The position numbers and the translations under genes were made by a program. Under the pieces are notes generated by a model. It was not told the DNA's origin and made no database searches. It saw only the letters and a list, made by a program, of their open reading frames with translations. Source: Dipteronia dyeriana (taxonomy: Eukaryota; Streptophyta; Magnoliopsida; Sapindales; Sapindaceae). Taken from it: a DNA stretch of 64,000 nucleotides. The stretch is taken from assembly GCA_032871835.1 (NCBI GenBank), contig CM065295.1, positions 63,795,687-63,859,686 on the forward strand, given 5' to 3'. Position 1 is the first letter of the stretch. Each line of letters begins with the position of its first letter. Positions 1-10,390 of the stretch are shown here, piece after piece.

Positions 1-612
1 TAATCATCAACCGTTTGTAATCCTTGCCTAAAATTCTGTAACCTCTGATACATCAATTTCTAAAAATTATGGTGTAAAAATTATGCTCGCATCTTCCTCT
101 CCAGCTTTTCCCATTCGGTGAGCTTAATCTTTTTAGAGCGATGTCGGGTGAGTTTAAGCTGTTGCCACCATGCGGCTGCCCAACCCCAAAGTCGAGTTGC
201 CACCGATGCCACTTTTGCATTCTCCGAAACTCGTTTGAACTCTAAAATTTCTTCGACGACTCCAGGCCATTCGAGGAATTCTTTCGGTTGCAGTAGTCCT
301 TGAAACTTCGGAACTTCTATTCTCATCCCCGATTCCCATCGTCGATTCTCGTCGGGGTCTCGCGCTGGTCACCTAGGTTGTGGAACCTCTACTTCTTCGT
401 AATTCTCATCATCGCTTTCCTCCTCGTCACCACTCTCGCGAGAGATTCGATGAGGGAAGGGATTTTGGTAGGCGATTAACGCAGCGAGATGCTTGGTTAA
501 TTGACCAACCTGCTGGTCCAGCTGTGTCGTACAGTCACGTTCGACGGCCTATTCTACAGGGATTCGGTTTTGTTATCGTCTTTTCAACGGCATGTTGATG
601 TCGTCCAGAATG
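1..612 (-). pseudogene. Gag start and leader of the second tandem unit
   Basis: This repeats 4858-5467 of the downstream unit. An open stretch at 81-326 (minus) encodes a Gag-like segment beginning MRIEVPKFQG and containing AAAWWQQLKL, the conserved core of plant gypsy Gag, followed by WEKLERKMRA. The leader towards 612 lacks the primer binding site and the start of the internal region, because about 135 bp present at 5468-5602 are missing here. The rest of this unit lies left of the window. Confidence 0.75.
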
Positions 613-1155
613 AATACAGCAATCTTCGCACACGAAGGATGTGTAATTGGATAGTTGAGAAATAATTCTCTAAATTTTATTAATCATTAAAAAATGCCCA
701 ACAAAAGTGGCTTATAGGTCTCTATAAAGCAAACAAACCCTAACCCTAATTCTGAAACCCTGTTAAGCCCTAAAAAACCCGAAATTACAAAAATTACAGA
801 AAATGGCAACTTTGAGTTACATATGGAAACAAATAAAACTAAAGATTCTAAGCAAACCGGAATTGACAGAAGTTGATTCAGATTAGGAAAACTAAAGTTA
901 TTGTGAAATTAAAACTTTCCTAAAATGGTAAAAACGATAATTTCAAGGCCTAAACGAAGGAATTCGGCTAAAAAAAGGTATGCCACAAAACCAAAGGTTG
1001 TGATTTTCGTAGATCTCGCCGATCCGTATTAACTGTGAAAGTTTCATGTCATTCCGACTCCGTTGCCCGGACAAGTAGGATTTATTTGCTTTTTTTCCTT
1101 GGTCTTTTTTCGATCCAACCCCTCCATGTAATCCAATGACAAGGCTGCTACATCA
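613..1155 (-). repeat. Shared middle LTR of the chromovirus tandem, U5 end deleted
   Basis: It aligns with 5603-6142 of the 5' LTR from AATACAGCAATC to the terminal CATCA. In element orientation it starts TGATGTAGCAGCC, next to a purine-rich tract. The U5 end (about 111 bp) is missing together with the neighbouring primer site. It serves as 3' LTR of the unit at 1156-5491 and as a broken 5' LTR of the unit at 1-612. Confidence 0.75.
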
Positions 1156-1602
1156 GTCCCTCCAGGGTAGAAAAAAAGTCGACCTCGACATCGTATCCTT
1201 CTCCTCAGAATCACAAAAATAAGGCACCAGATGTTTCACATTGAACACATCAGTTATACGAATATGGCTAGGAAGCTTTAATCGGTATGCGTTTAGATTT
1301 ATCTTCTCAATCACCACAAAAGGATCGATCTTCTTCGCCGCAAGTTTCTTGTATTCCCCCACTGCAAAACGGTCTTTAGTCAAGATAGCCCAAACAAAGT
1401 CCCCTACCTCGAACTCTACCAGGCGGCATTTCATGTCAACTGCGGTTTTGTACTTTGCTGTGGATTTTAACAAGTTGTCATAAACTTGCTTGTGAGTTTC
1501 CTGTAAATGTTGAATGAAATCATCAGCTTTCCATTGAATCTGAGTCTTGTTTTGAAGAGGTAGTAAGTTAAGCGGGCCACGAAGGATGACCGAGTACACC
1601 AC
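1153..1602 (-). pseudogene. Integrase C-terminal part, chromovirus
   Basis: The open frame of 149 codons reads as the end of a gypsy integrase: a linker, then GDFVWAILTKDRF (GDLVWV-like beta-barrel domain), KIDPFVVIEKINLNAYRLKLPS and DVFNVKHLVPY. It overlaps the LTR edge by 3 bp, so the polyprotein ends close to the polypurine tract. No convincing chromodomain follows; the CRM group often has a short divergent tail instead. It is cut from the catalytic core upstream (about 1603-1867), where only frame-shifted sequence is seen. Confidence 0.7.
1156..1163 (-). promoter_or_regulatory. Polypurine tract of chromovirus
   Basis: The minus-strand sequence GGAGGGAC directly abuts the LTR start TGATGTAGC, the expected place for plus-strand priming. 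Confidence 0.6.
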
Positions 1603-1867
1603 TTGAAAATGACTAAAACCTGTGCTTCAATTTATTGCATGATTGTGCACAAATTCGGCCTAGCTGAGCTTTTGATCCCAAGCTCGAGTATTCTCACCTA
1701 CTAAGCTTCGCAATAAATTTCCAGAGACCTGTTAACTACTTCGGTCTGTCCAACTGTCTGTGAGTGATAAGTACTGCTGAAATCAAGTCACGTGTTCACT
1801 AACTTCCACAGGCTACGCCAAAAGCGGCTAAGAAAACTGGTGTCTCGATTGGACACAATGGAATTAT

Positions 1868-2140
1868 TCAGTCCATGCAAATAATATACTTTCGAAAAAA
1901 AAAAAGTTGAGCAACACTAACTGCGTCAGTGGTCTTTTTGAACGGAATGAAGTGAACTATCTTTGAAAACCTGTTCACGACTACAAAAATTGAATCAAAA
2001 CTACGTTGAGTTCTTGGTAACTCGAGGACGAAATCCATGCTCACTTTTGTCCATGGTTCAGTCGGTATTGGAAGCGGTAAATACAGACCTGCATTAGTGG
2101 CCTTCCCTTTCGAAACTTGACAAACTCGACAACGCTCCAC
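1868..2140 (-). pseudogene. Integrase zinc-finger end and catalytic core, chromovirus
   Basis: The frame begins with CRVCQVSKGK, the CxxC half of the HHCC finger, and continues through PWTKVSMDFVLELPRTQR into the DDE core. The first catalytic position reads VVVNRFSK, where the family has VVVDRFSK, so an Asp has become Asn. The frame ends shortly after a run of A on plus near 1900 that probably caused a frameshift. The second and third catalytic residues are not in an open frame. Confidence 0.75.
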
Positions 2141-2197
2141 TTCTCTTAGAATCGTAGGCCAAAAATAACTTGCAATGACTAATTGGAGTGTACGATC

Positions 2198-2485
2198 TCA
2201 TCCCACATGCCCTTCAGCATGTAGTTCCTTAACTATTTGTAATCGCAAGCTGCAGTCGGGAATGCAAAACCAATTTCTCCTAAACAAAAATTCATCTACC
2301 AACAAAAATTCTGATTTCTCTCTGGATTGTAAAGCTATTAGAATAGCTGAGAAATACGGGTCCGTAGCAAGAGTCTCACGGAATAATTCAAAACCTGGTA
2401 CCAAGAGACTCATAGTGGACAAAAAGTTACTTAGTCGACTCAATGCATCTGTAACTCTGTTAGAAGTACCTGCTTTGTGTTTCAA
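2198..2485 (-). pseudogene. RNase H end to integrase HH motif, chromovirus
   Basis: The frame starts KHKAGTSNRVTDALSR, the usual gypsy RNase H/integrase junction, and ends in ELHAEGHVG, the HH half of the integrase zinc finger. The CC half continues in another frame at 2140, so a stop or frameshift separates them. Confidence 0.7.
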
Positions 2486-2545
2486 AACGAATGTGAACTG
2501 TTATAGATAAGCTGACCAAGCTGCATGTCTAGCCGAAATTTTATC

Positions 2546-3133
2546 TTAACTGTGGAGATGTTTTAGAGCTTCGTGATCTGTAAAGAGGATGAATTCATGA
2601 TTGAAACGGTAGTGTCTCCAATGTTCCATGGCTTGAACCACAACGTAGAACTCAATATTGTAGGTGCGGTACCGCGATCTTGCCCCTGATAACTTTTCAC
2701 TGAAAAACGCCGCTTGTTTGCTAGGTTGACTTAACAAGGCTCCTATCGCCAGCTTAGAGGCATCACTGTGAAGCTCGAAAGGCTGTGAAAAATCTGGTAG
2801 GACTAATATAGGGGTTGTTATCAGTCGTAACTTGATGAGTTTGAAAGCTTCATCAACCTCTGAAGTCCATTCGAATTTGTCTTTCTTTATACATTCAGTT
2901 ATAGGAGCCATGATGCTGTTAAAATGTGAGATGAAGCGCCTATAGAAGGCTGCCAAACCATGAAAACTTCTAACTTTCATGACAGTTTTGGGCTTGACGG
3001 CTTCAATATTTGACTGATCCACCTGTAATCCTTCCCCTGAAATTATATTTCCCAAAAATAACACTTTGGATGTCATGAAAACACACTTACTTGTGGCTAT
3101 AACAAATTTCTGTGCGTGTAGGACAGTTAACAC
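2546..3133 (-). pseudogene. RT thumb, connection and RNase H, chromovirus
   Basis: The frame of 195 codons has the RT thumb motif (VLFLGNIISGEG), then VRSFHGLAAFYRRFI, then RNase H motifs: HSDASKLAIGALL (first Asp), YNIEFYVVV (Glu) and FTDHEALKHL (next Asp). Catalytic residues appear kept, but the frame is separated from the palm domain by a frame change near 3134-3223 and ends before the integrase. Confidence 0.8.
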
Positions 3134-3733
3134 TTCACGAAGGTGTTGTTTATGTTGTTCACGGTGTACACTATAGATTAGAATATCGTCAAAGTAAAAG
3201 ATGACAAATTTTCCTATAAATAGTCACAAAGCTTGGTTCATTAGTCTCATGAATATGCTAAGCACATTAGATAAACTGAAGGGCATGACCATCCATTCAT
3301 ACAAACCCTCTCGCATCTTGAAAGTAGTTTTCCACTCATCTCCGGGTCGAATTCTGATATGGTGATATCCGCTCTTCAGGTCCAGTCTAGTGAACACAGT
3401 AACCCCACTAATCTGATCAAGTAAGCCGTCCAACCAGGGAATAGGAAACAGATATCTCACTGTGATTTTATTGATCGCACGACTGTCCACACACATCCTA
3501 TAAGACCCATCTTTTTTTGGAATTAGAAGGACATGTATTGTACACGGGCTAAGGCTCTCACGGATGTGACCCTTGGCCAACAATTCTTCAACCTGTTTCC
3601 GTAACTCTTCGTGCTCCACAGGGCTCATTCTGTAATGAGGACGGTTAGGTAGTATCTCTCCTGGTTCCAAGTCAATATGGTGTTGAATGTCTCTCAAGGA
3701 TAGGAGCCCCCTAGGCAATTCGTCAGGAAACAC
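3134..3733 (-). pseudogene. Reverse transcriptase fingers and palm, chromovirus
   Basis: The open part 3224-3733 starts [24 protein letters not shown], the usual protease-RT linker, and runs through [27 protein letters not shown] (first catalytic Asp), GDEWKTTFK and [13 protein letters not shown] (family: PFGLSN). The active-site motif YFDD is still readable on minus at about 3185-3199, but it lies beyond a frame break. The palm is thus nearly complete in sequence and not translatable as one protein. Confidence 0.82.
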
Positions 3734-3745
3734 CTCCGGGAATTC

Positions 3746-4240
3746 TTACATTAGTGGAACCGCATCTTGAGGGATTTCGATCGAGGCTACCTTTTCTTTG
3801 CTCAACAACATAAACACTGTCCTTGCTTCCTCAATCTCTGTCTCAAACCTAGCAAGAGAAAGTAAATTTATACTATCAAGTGATTTGTGTTTTTCTGGAA
3901 CCTTACCGTATAATAGCATTATGTAAGTATTGTTGAATCGTAGAGTGTAGGTGTTCAGGAACCCATCATGCTTCACTTTTCGGTCATATTGACATGCGTC
4001 CATATGGACCACATCGCACCATACTTGGTCCTTATAATTGGTTCTCGTCGAGAAAGAGACGAGAACTCTTTCAGACACTGTTATCTCTCTGCCCTTTTTC
4101 AGCCACACCAACTTATATGGTTTTGGGTGTTTTTCCATTTTAAGTCCCAATTTTTGAACCGTTTCAGTGGCTATAATATTTTCACAACTACCCCCGTCGA
4201 TAATATATCTGCACACCTTACCTAAAATAGTGCAAGTCAA
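3746..4240 (-). pseudogene. Retroviral-type aspartic protease, chromovirus
   Basis: The active-site motif is YIIDGGSCENII; Asp-Gly-Gly in place of Asp-Thr/Ser-Gly is usual in chromoviruses. Downstream, CDVVHMDAC runs straight into QYDRKVKHDG. The family normally has a hydrophobic LLGRPW stretch between these two parts, so an in-frame deletion of about eight residues removed that second conserved motif. The enzyme would be expected to be inactive. The start at 4240 is simply the first Met; the reading frame would have come from gag. Confidence 0.72.
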
Positions 4241-4250
4241 TTAAAACACA

Positions 4251-5467
4251 TTGTTTCGGAGCCAATCACTTTCGTCAGCTCGTGGTGTTAAGAAAGTGCG
4301 TCGTACTACCAACAACGGACCAGAATCGCCTCCGATAAAATCTTCTTCGATAGCAACTTCTTCATCAAACCTAGCCTCTTATCCAACCTCTATATCCCCC
4401 TTTCTGCCATCGTCTGTTTCATTGAACAAAGCTGATCTCTTTTCCAACTTTCGACACTCCGATTAGCGGTGTCCTGCCTCACCACAACTGAAACATCGCA
4501 GCCCACCAGACACTGTTCTTTACGGAACCTGGTTGTTTGGTGACCGGACCTGGTTGGTGTTTGGAAGCGGAATGCCTCTGCTGCTGCTGGCTACCGTCCG
4601 TTGTTGATGACCCGTGTTGATGTTGCTGGCTCAAGTTCTACCAAACGTTCCTTCATTGTTGCCTGAAAATGTTCCCCCTCCAGCTCTTCGCGATAGGGTT
4701 TTTTCTATCTACAAGGCTCTTTGATGTGCATCTGAGAATGTGATCAGGTCAAAAAGATTCAATTTGTTTACGTAACCCCCCGCAATATCTGGCCACCAAC
4801 TGATCTTGGGTTTCTTGAATATCATTATGCACTAGCAGCTGATAAAATTCTGCAGTATAATCATCAACCGTTCATATTCCTTGCCTCAAATTCTACAACC
4901 TCTGATACATTAATTTCTGAAAATTATGGGTAAAAATTTTGCTCTCATCTTCCTCTTCATCTTTTCCCAATCGGTGAGCTTAGTCTTTCCGGAGCGATGC
5001 CGGGTGAGTTTGAGTTGCTGCTATCACGCGGCTGCCCGGCCTTGAAGTCGAGTTGCCACCAATGCCACTTTTCCATTCTCCGAAACTCATTTGAACTCTA
5101 AATTTTCATCGACGACTCCGAGCTATTCGAGGAAATCTTCCAGTTGCAGGAGTCCTTGAAACTCTGAAACTTCTGTTCTCATCCCCGATTCCCACCGTCG
5201 ATTCTCTTCGGGGTCTTACGTTGGTTGCCTAGGCTGTGGAACCTCTACTTCCTCGTAACTCTCATCATCGCTTTCCTCTTCGTTACAACTCTCGCTAGGG
5301 ATTCGAGGCTGGAAGGGATTTTGGTTGGCGATTAATGCGGCGAGTTGCTTGGTTAATTACGTAACCTGCTGCTCCAACTGTGTCGTACGGTCACGTTCGA
5401 TGGCCTCTTCTACGGGGATCCTGTTTGGTTATCGTCTCTTCAATGGCATGTTGATGTCGTCCCGAAC
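4251..5467 (-). pseudogene. Gag of chromovirus, heavily disrupted
   Basis: No long frame remains, but two landmarks are readable on minus. The region 4900-5190 matches the Gag core seen at 81-370. At 4451-4477 there is a CCHC zinc knuckle (CFSCGEAGHR) with a stop just after the His codons and before the final Cys. Several repeat-rich, frame-shifted stretches (4480-4860) correspond to the linker between the Gag core and the knuckle. Confidence 0.65.
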
Positions 5468-5473
5468 GAACAC

Positions 5474-5487
5474 GGCTCTGATACCAA
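5474..5487 (-). promoter_or_regulatory. Primer binding site, initiator-Met tRNA type
   Basis: The minus strand reads TTGGTATCAGAGCC, four bases after the LTR end. TGGTATCAGAGC is the standard plant site complementary to the 3' end of initiator methionine tRNA. It fixes the orientation of the element. Confidence 0.85.
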
Positions 5488-5491
5488 TTGG

Positions 5492-6142
5492 TGTAGCGGA
5501 AGCTCTATCGAGAAAAACCTACAAGAAACAATTAGAAACAACTAGAAACAACTTAATAATATTCTGTTGATTCGCGCACATATGCCAAAATACTAGGCTT
5601 CAAATACAGCAATCTTCGCACACGAAGGATGTATAATTGGATAGTTAAGAAATAATTCTCTGAATTTTATTAATCATCAAAAAATGCCCAACAAAAGTGG
5701 CTTACTGGTCTATTTAAAGTAAACAAACCCTAACCCTAATTCCGAAACCCTGTTGAGCCCTAAAAACCTGAAATAACAAAAAGTACCAAAAATGGCAAAT
5801 TTGAGTTACATATGGAAACAAATAAAACTTAAGATTCTAAGCAAACCGGAATTGACGGAAGTCGATTCGAATTTGGAAAACTAAAGTTATTGTGAAATTA
5901 AAACTTTCCTAAAATGACAAAAACGATAATTTCGAGGCCTAGACGAAGGAATTCAGCTAAAAAGGGTATGCCACACAACCTAAGATTGTGAGTTTCGAAG
6001 ATCTCGCCGATCCGTATTAATTGTGAAAGTTTCACGTCATTTCGACTTCATCCCTAGACTAGTAGGATTGATTTGCCCCTTTTCCTTGGTCTTTTTCCGA
6101 TCCAACCCCTCCATGTAATCCAATGACAAGGCTGTTGCATCA
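5492..6142 (-). repeat. 5' LTR of chromovirus
   Basis: It is 651 bp, starts TGATGCAACAGCC and ends CTTCCGCTACA in element orientation, bounded by the primer site inside and by copia pol sequence outside. The outer five bases ATTAC (6143-6147) are the expected target duplication; the partner would lie left of the window. Confidence 0.82.
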
Positions 6143-6156
6143 ATTACACAGTTACT

Positions 6157-7434
6157 TTTGCTCCAGTAGCAAAACTTGTCACTATCAAACTTCTACTTGC
6201 TTTAGCTTCTGTTAAAGGTTGGTTCTTGCAACAATTAGAGGTTTATTGAAGAAGTATATATGGCTATACCTTAAGGTTATAGCCTTAAATGGGAGACTTT
6301 ACCTAACAATCATGTTTGCAAACTTTATAAATCCTTATATGGCTTGAAGCAAGCTTCTAGGCAATGGTATGCAAAGTTTTTTGCTGTTCTTTTAGAAGAA
6401 GGATTTCATCAATCAGCCTTTGACCACTCATTGTTTACTAAAGTTGAAGAAAATCTTTTCATTGTTTTACTTGTCTATGTGGATGACATAATTTTAGCTA
6501 GAAATGACAAAAGAGTTGTGGATTGTCTAAAGGATAAATTGAACAAGAGGTTTAAGCTTAAAGATCTAGGTAATTTACGTTTTTTTCTTGGTTTAGAAGT
6601 AGCAAGGTCTGTAAAAGGCATTTTTGTATCTCAAAGGTCTTATGCCTTGCAATTACTTTCAGATGTTGGTTTCTTGGCTAGTAAACCAACTAAGACACCT
6701 ATGGAACCAAATCTAAAACTGAGTCAAGATGAAGGTGAGCTTCTTGTAGATCCTGCAGTCTACAGAAGAATGATTGGGAAGTTATTTTACTTAACCATAA
6801 CCAGACCCAACTCATCTTACTCAGTTAACAGGTTAAGTCAGTTTCTAGCTAAGCCTAAACAGTCACACGTTCAAGCAATATAAAGAGTACTTCAATACAT
6901 CAAAATGACTCCAGGTCAAGGGGTTTTGTTTCCTTCAAATTCTGATTTACAACTCAAGGCCCTTCCTGATTCAGATTGGGCAGCTTGTCCTGACAGCAGA
7001 AGGTCCATTTCTGGTTTTTGTGTGTTTCTTGCTAATTCTTTGATATGTTGGAAATCAAAAAGGCAACATACAGTATCTAGATCCTCTACATAAGCTGAGT
7101 ATAGAGCTATGGCTAATGTAACTTGTGAACTTACTTGGCTTTTGTCATTATTGGAAAAGTTACAAGTGCCTCATCCTAAGCCAATCATGTTATATTGTGA
7201 TAACCAAGTTGCCTTGCATATAGCTGAAAATCCGGTTTTTCATGGGCGAACCAAACACATCGAGATTGATTGTCATCTAGTTAGAGAGAAGATTCAATCA
7301 GGTAGTTTAAAGACCTTTTATGTGCCAACAACGCATCAACTAGCTGATATGTTCACCAAAGCCTTACATACAGCTCAGTTTCATTTTCTAACTAGCAAGC
7401 TTGGACTTAGTAACATACACAGTCCATCTTGAAG
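6157..7434 (+). pseudogene. Ty1/copia reverse transcriptase and RNase H (3' part of pol)
   Basis: The frame runs from about 6157 (family-type VTVAKLVTIK) through a frame break near 6260, then LYKSLYGLKQASRQWY, the RT active site LLVYVDDIILA, LKDLGNLRFFLGLEVA and an RNase H with [30 protein letters not shown] and [15 protein letters not shown], ending GLSNIHSPS. Two further stops interrupt it, after HVQAI (6881-6883) and in SRSST-stop-AEYRAM (7091-7093). Motifs suggest the Ale/Retrofit group. Gag, protease and integrase are missing because the chromovirus inserted at 6143. Confidence 0.88.
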
Positions 7435-7439
7435 GGGAG
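7431..7439 (+). promoter_or_regulatory. Copia polypurine tract
   Basis: GAAGGGGAG follows the pol stop codon and precedes the LTR-like sequence, as in other copia elements. Confidence 0.6.
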
Positions 7440-7620
7440 TATCAGAGGGTATTTTAGTCTTATTAGCTAGTTGATTATAGAAATAGGATTAGTTTGTTGA
7501 TTTTGTTGTAATATGTCACGTTGGCATCTTTTTTGCTTGACTATATATATAGCCCCTGTTATTCTGTTGAGACAATAAGATGCATTTTTCCTCTTCCCGA
7601 TTCTTCTTTTATTTTTGTAA
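7440..7620 (+). repeat. Copia 3' LTR (approximate end)
   Basis: It begins TATCAGAGGGTATTTTAG, a slightly mutated form of the usual TGTTAGAGGG start. It holds a TATA box (CTATATATATAG, 7541-7551) followed by a short transcribed-type region. The 3' end cannot be fixed because no second LTR is present. Confidence 0.55.
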
Positions 7621-10346
7621 TAAAAAGTGATCTTTATTGTATTTTACTATACCATTTTTTAATGATCTTTAATATTACCTTAATAAAGATTGTTTTAAGA
7701 AGTGATCTCAGTATATTTTCGGATCATTTTAAAAGTGTTCTTCTATGAAGCATTTTATAGTAGTGATATAATAAATTACGCTACCTTGACAAGTGGTCGA
7801 TCGTGTCATAGCTATATGTCTAGACAAAAACATTGTAGACTATCCAAATCTGGAGAGATATTTCAGAGCGCCAAAGAGTAAAATGCTACTCACATTATAA
7901 TATATATGATATGGGATGGACATCCAATGAAGTGAAGATCTATTCCATGGCATTACAGTGGCCAGGGCATAACCTTTTTACTATAGTCTATAACATATTT
8001 GAAACAACTATAAATATGAATATTGTTTTTGTTTATAAAAAAAATATAACACAATAATTCAGGATTTAAGAAAAGTGATAAACTCGAATATCATTGTGTA
8101 GGTGTAAGGAGCAAATCAACCAAATTACAATTCAAATAACACTGCTAAGCTTGGAAACAGAAGACAAGGCACAAACAATGGAAGCCGGATAAAATCTTGA
8201 GAATTTGAATCCTTTACTGATCTGATATTTTTTATGATCACCTCATCTAATCTCATGACACATAAACATTGCAATGAATTTATGGTCAATATGTGATTGG
8301 TTTCCACAACCAATCAAATGTTTTAAAAATGTCAGAAAAAAGATCAGATCAGTAGAGGATCCAAATCCAAACTTGAAACATTGATGTAGGACAATTAGCT
8401 TTGAAGTTTGAAGAAGAGTTGGATAGAAAATTAACAAGGAAATAAATAGGCACGGCTAAAAGAGCTGGTTCGAAGACAATGGTATAACTTTTAGCTCGTT
8501 TGTCCGATTGTCTATTATAATATGTTTTCGGAAAGGGATTTTGGCAATCCACGTCGTGGCAACCGGTTGAGGTCGTTTGTACTCTCAAAATAGCTAATTA
8601 AGGCAGGTTGTCGGACATTTGAAGTTTTATTTTATTTTTTTAGTTTTTGAGTTTTTTCGTTTTAGTTTTTATTTGTTTAGTGAATGTCTAATTTGGTCTT
8701 TTTGTTTTTAGTTAGGGTTTTCAGAGGCTATTTAAACCTCTTGTTCTTTGTTTTGAACAACATAATAAAATTTTAGTCGAATTTCGATTTTTTTTTTTTT
8801 CTGATGGATTCCAGTTTGTGTGTTCTTATGGCTACATTGGTAATCCCTTTTACTTTCGTTCCGCGTCAAACACCTCAAATTATAACATCAAGGGCATGGA
8901 ATTAACGAACACGACAAATTTGCTGAATTAGAAGTTTTGAGTTTCCTTTTTCTTTTTGAAATACTAGTTAAAGTGTTATAATTAAAATCAGCCATATTTT
9001 ATCCTCAGAACTAGAAATAGCATATGCAAAAGTGTTAACCTCAAAATTAAATAAAAAAGAAAATCAAATGCAATATTTTTGTTAAAAATAACCAAACGCA
9101 CCTTTATCGGTGGATGAAGACCTTGTTAAAACTACAACAACATGAATGAATCTATGCGTGCAAGCTTTTATTGCACCCACTCATTATAATTAATTATGGA
9201 AATAATCTAATTGAAAGATTGACAAATTCTTTATTTATTTATTTAAAATGTTCGATTATCGTTCTGGGCTTATCCATTATCCACCAATCTCATCTCTCTG
9301 TAAGGGAAAACAATTTCATAAAATTATATGACCTTGTTAGTGGGGTGATGGATTCAATGTTTCATATGCTTTTAAGCTTACTTAAATTTTTACATTGCAC
9401 CAAATCTAATTTTTAAATTGTCTAAGGAAAATTTAGAGTATAGATTAATAGATAAGTTTTGATCAAAATGATACGAGAGATCTTAGTAAGATTGAACAAA
9501 ATAAAGGCAACAACCTGAGAGAATCTATACTTATTGCTACAATGAATCTCATTTAGTCATTTGCTTTACTAAATTCGATTAGCTAGTAAGAATCGGTCTT
9601 GTCGCATCAAATCTTCAAAACCCATTTGCCATTTCATTTTCATTCAACAAACATTTGTCCATGGTTGGTCTAGTGGGGTGCACATTTGGTACAAGCGACA
9701 GTGCCCCAAATACCCTCTTTGATGTGTGTTGCAACCTAATAAATATATAAAATTAAGAAAAGAAAGACCTCTAAAAGAGAGATATGTTAGTGCTTGGGTT
9801 GGCGCGGGACATAGGTACATTCACGTTATATGATTATTATATATATGGGTTGGAAAATTATATAGCACTTTTTAAGTTAAAACTTAATGAGTCTTACTTG
9901 AACTTATTAAGTTTTTTTTTTAAGTATTCAAACAACTTAAAAGTTTAAAAAAATAACTTAAAATAAAATTTAAGAAATCTTGACTTTTAACTTAATTCAA
10001 AATCATTGGATTATAATGAAAATATTCATTTCCAAATCTATCCTTCAAACAATATATATTTCCAAATTTATCTTGATTTGATATGATGTAGAATTTTTTT
10101 TTCTTTTAACATATTTCTTATTTTAAACATGTTTTAGAAAAGAAAAAAAAACCCTAATTACTTTACATACTAAAAAATTTCCAGGATTAAACAATTGAAT
10201 TTACCTCCTACCAAATCCCAGTAAGAACTCTTTATCTAACTATTCATATAGTGCTCAATAAATTTTTTTATCATATTATGTATATTTTATGCCTTGAAGA
10301 TGTTATATAATAATTGTATATAAAAAATTCAAGAACTTTTTTTTTA
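7621..10346. other. AT-rich spacer without recognised gene
   Basis: Only short open frames without recognisable domains occur on either strand. The segment 8700-8890 resembles 61130-61290 (GTTAGGGTTT, TTTAAA, AATAAAATTT, TCTGATGGATTCCAG, GCGTCAAA) and may be a remnant LTR end. A tRNA-like phrase at 9662-9690 is too weak to call a SINE. The rest is low-complexity AT-rich sequence. Confidence 0.5.
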
Positions 10347-10390
10347 TTTTGTTTCTGGTGCATATGGTCTAGGAGGCACCAGAAACAAAA
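10347..10390. repeat. Perfect 15-bp hairpin
   Basis: TTTTGTTTCTGGTGC (10347-10361) and its exact complement (10376-10390) enclose a 14-base loop. It stands alone in an AT-rich region. It may be a snap-back or transposon-end remnant; the function is unknown. Confidence 0.7.

Larger units (their letters stand above)
1..6142 (-). mobile_element. Ty3/gypsy chromovirus (CRM-like), tandem and decayed
   Basis: On the minus strand the order is LTR (5492-6142), primer site, gag, protease, RT, RNase H, integrase, polypurine tract, LTR (613-1155), then gag again (1-600). The sequence 1-1155 is recognisably the same as 4858-6142, apart from a gap of about 135 bp. The layout is therefore LTR-internal-LTR-internal, with a shared middle LTR and the second unit leaving the window. 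The RT and protease motifs (GDEWKT, LYEW, IIDGG) resemble chromoviruses of the CRM group; I see no clear chromodomain. Every domain carries stops or frameshifts. The right edge cuts into a copia pol gene, so this element is the younger of the two. Confidence 0.85.

Noticed and set aside
9660..9720. tRNA- or SINE-like phrase GGTTGGTCTAGTGG
   Set aside because: It resembles an A box, but no B box (GGTTCGA-type) follows at the right distance, there is no poly(A/T) tail, and no cloverleaf can be drawn.
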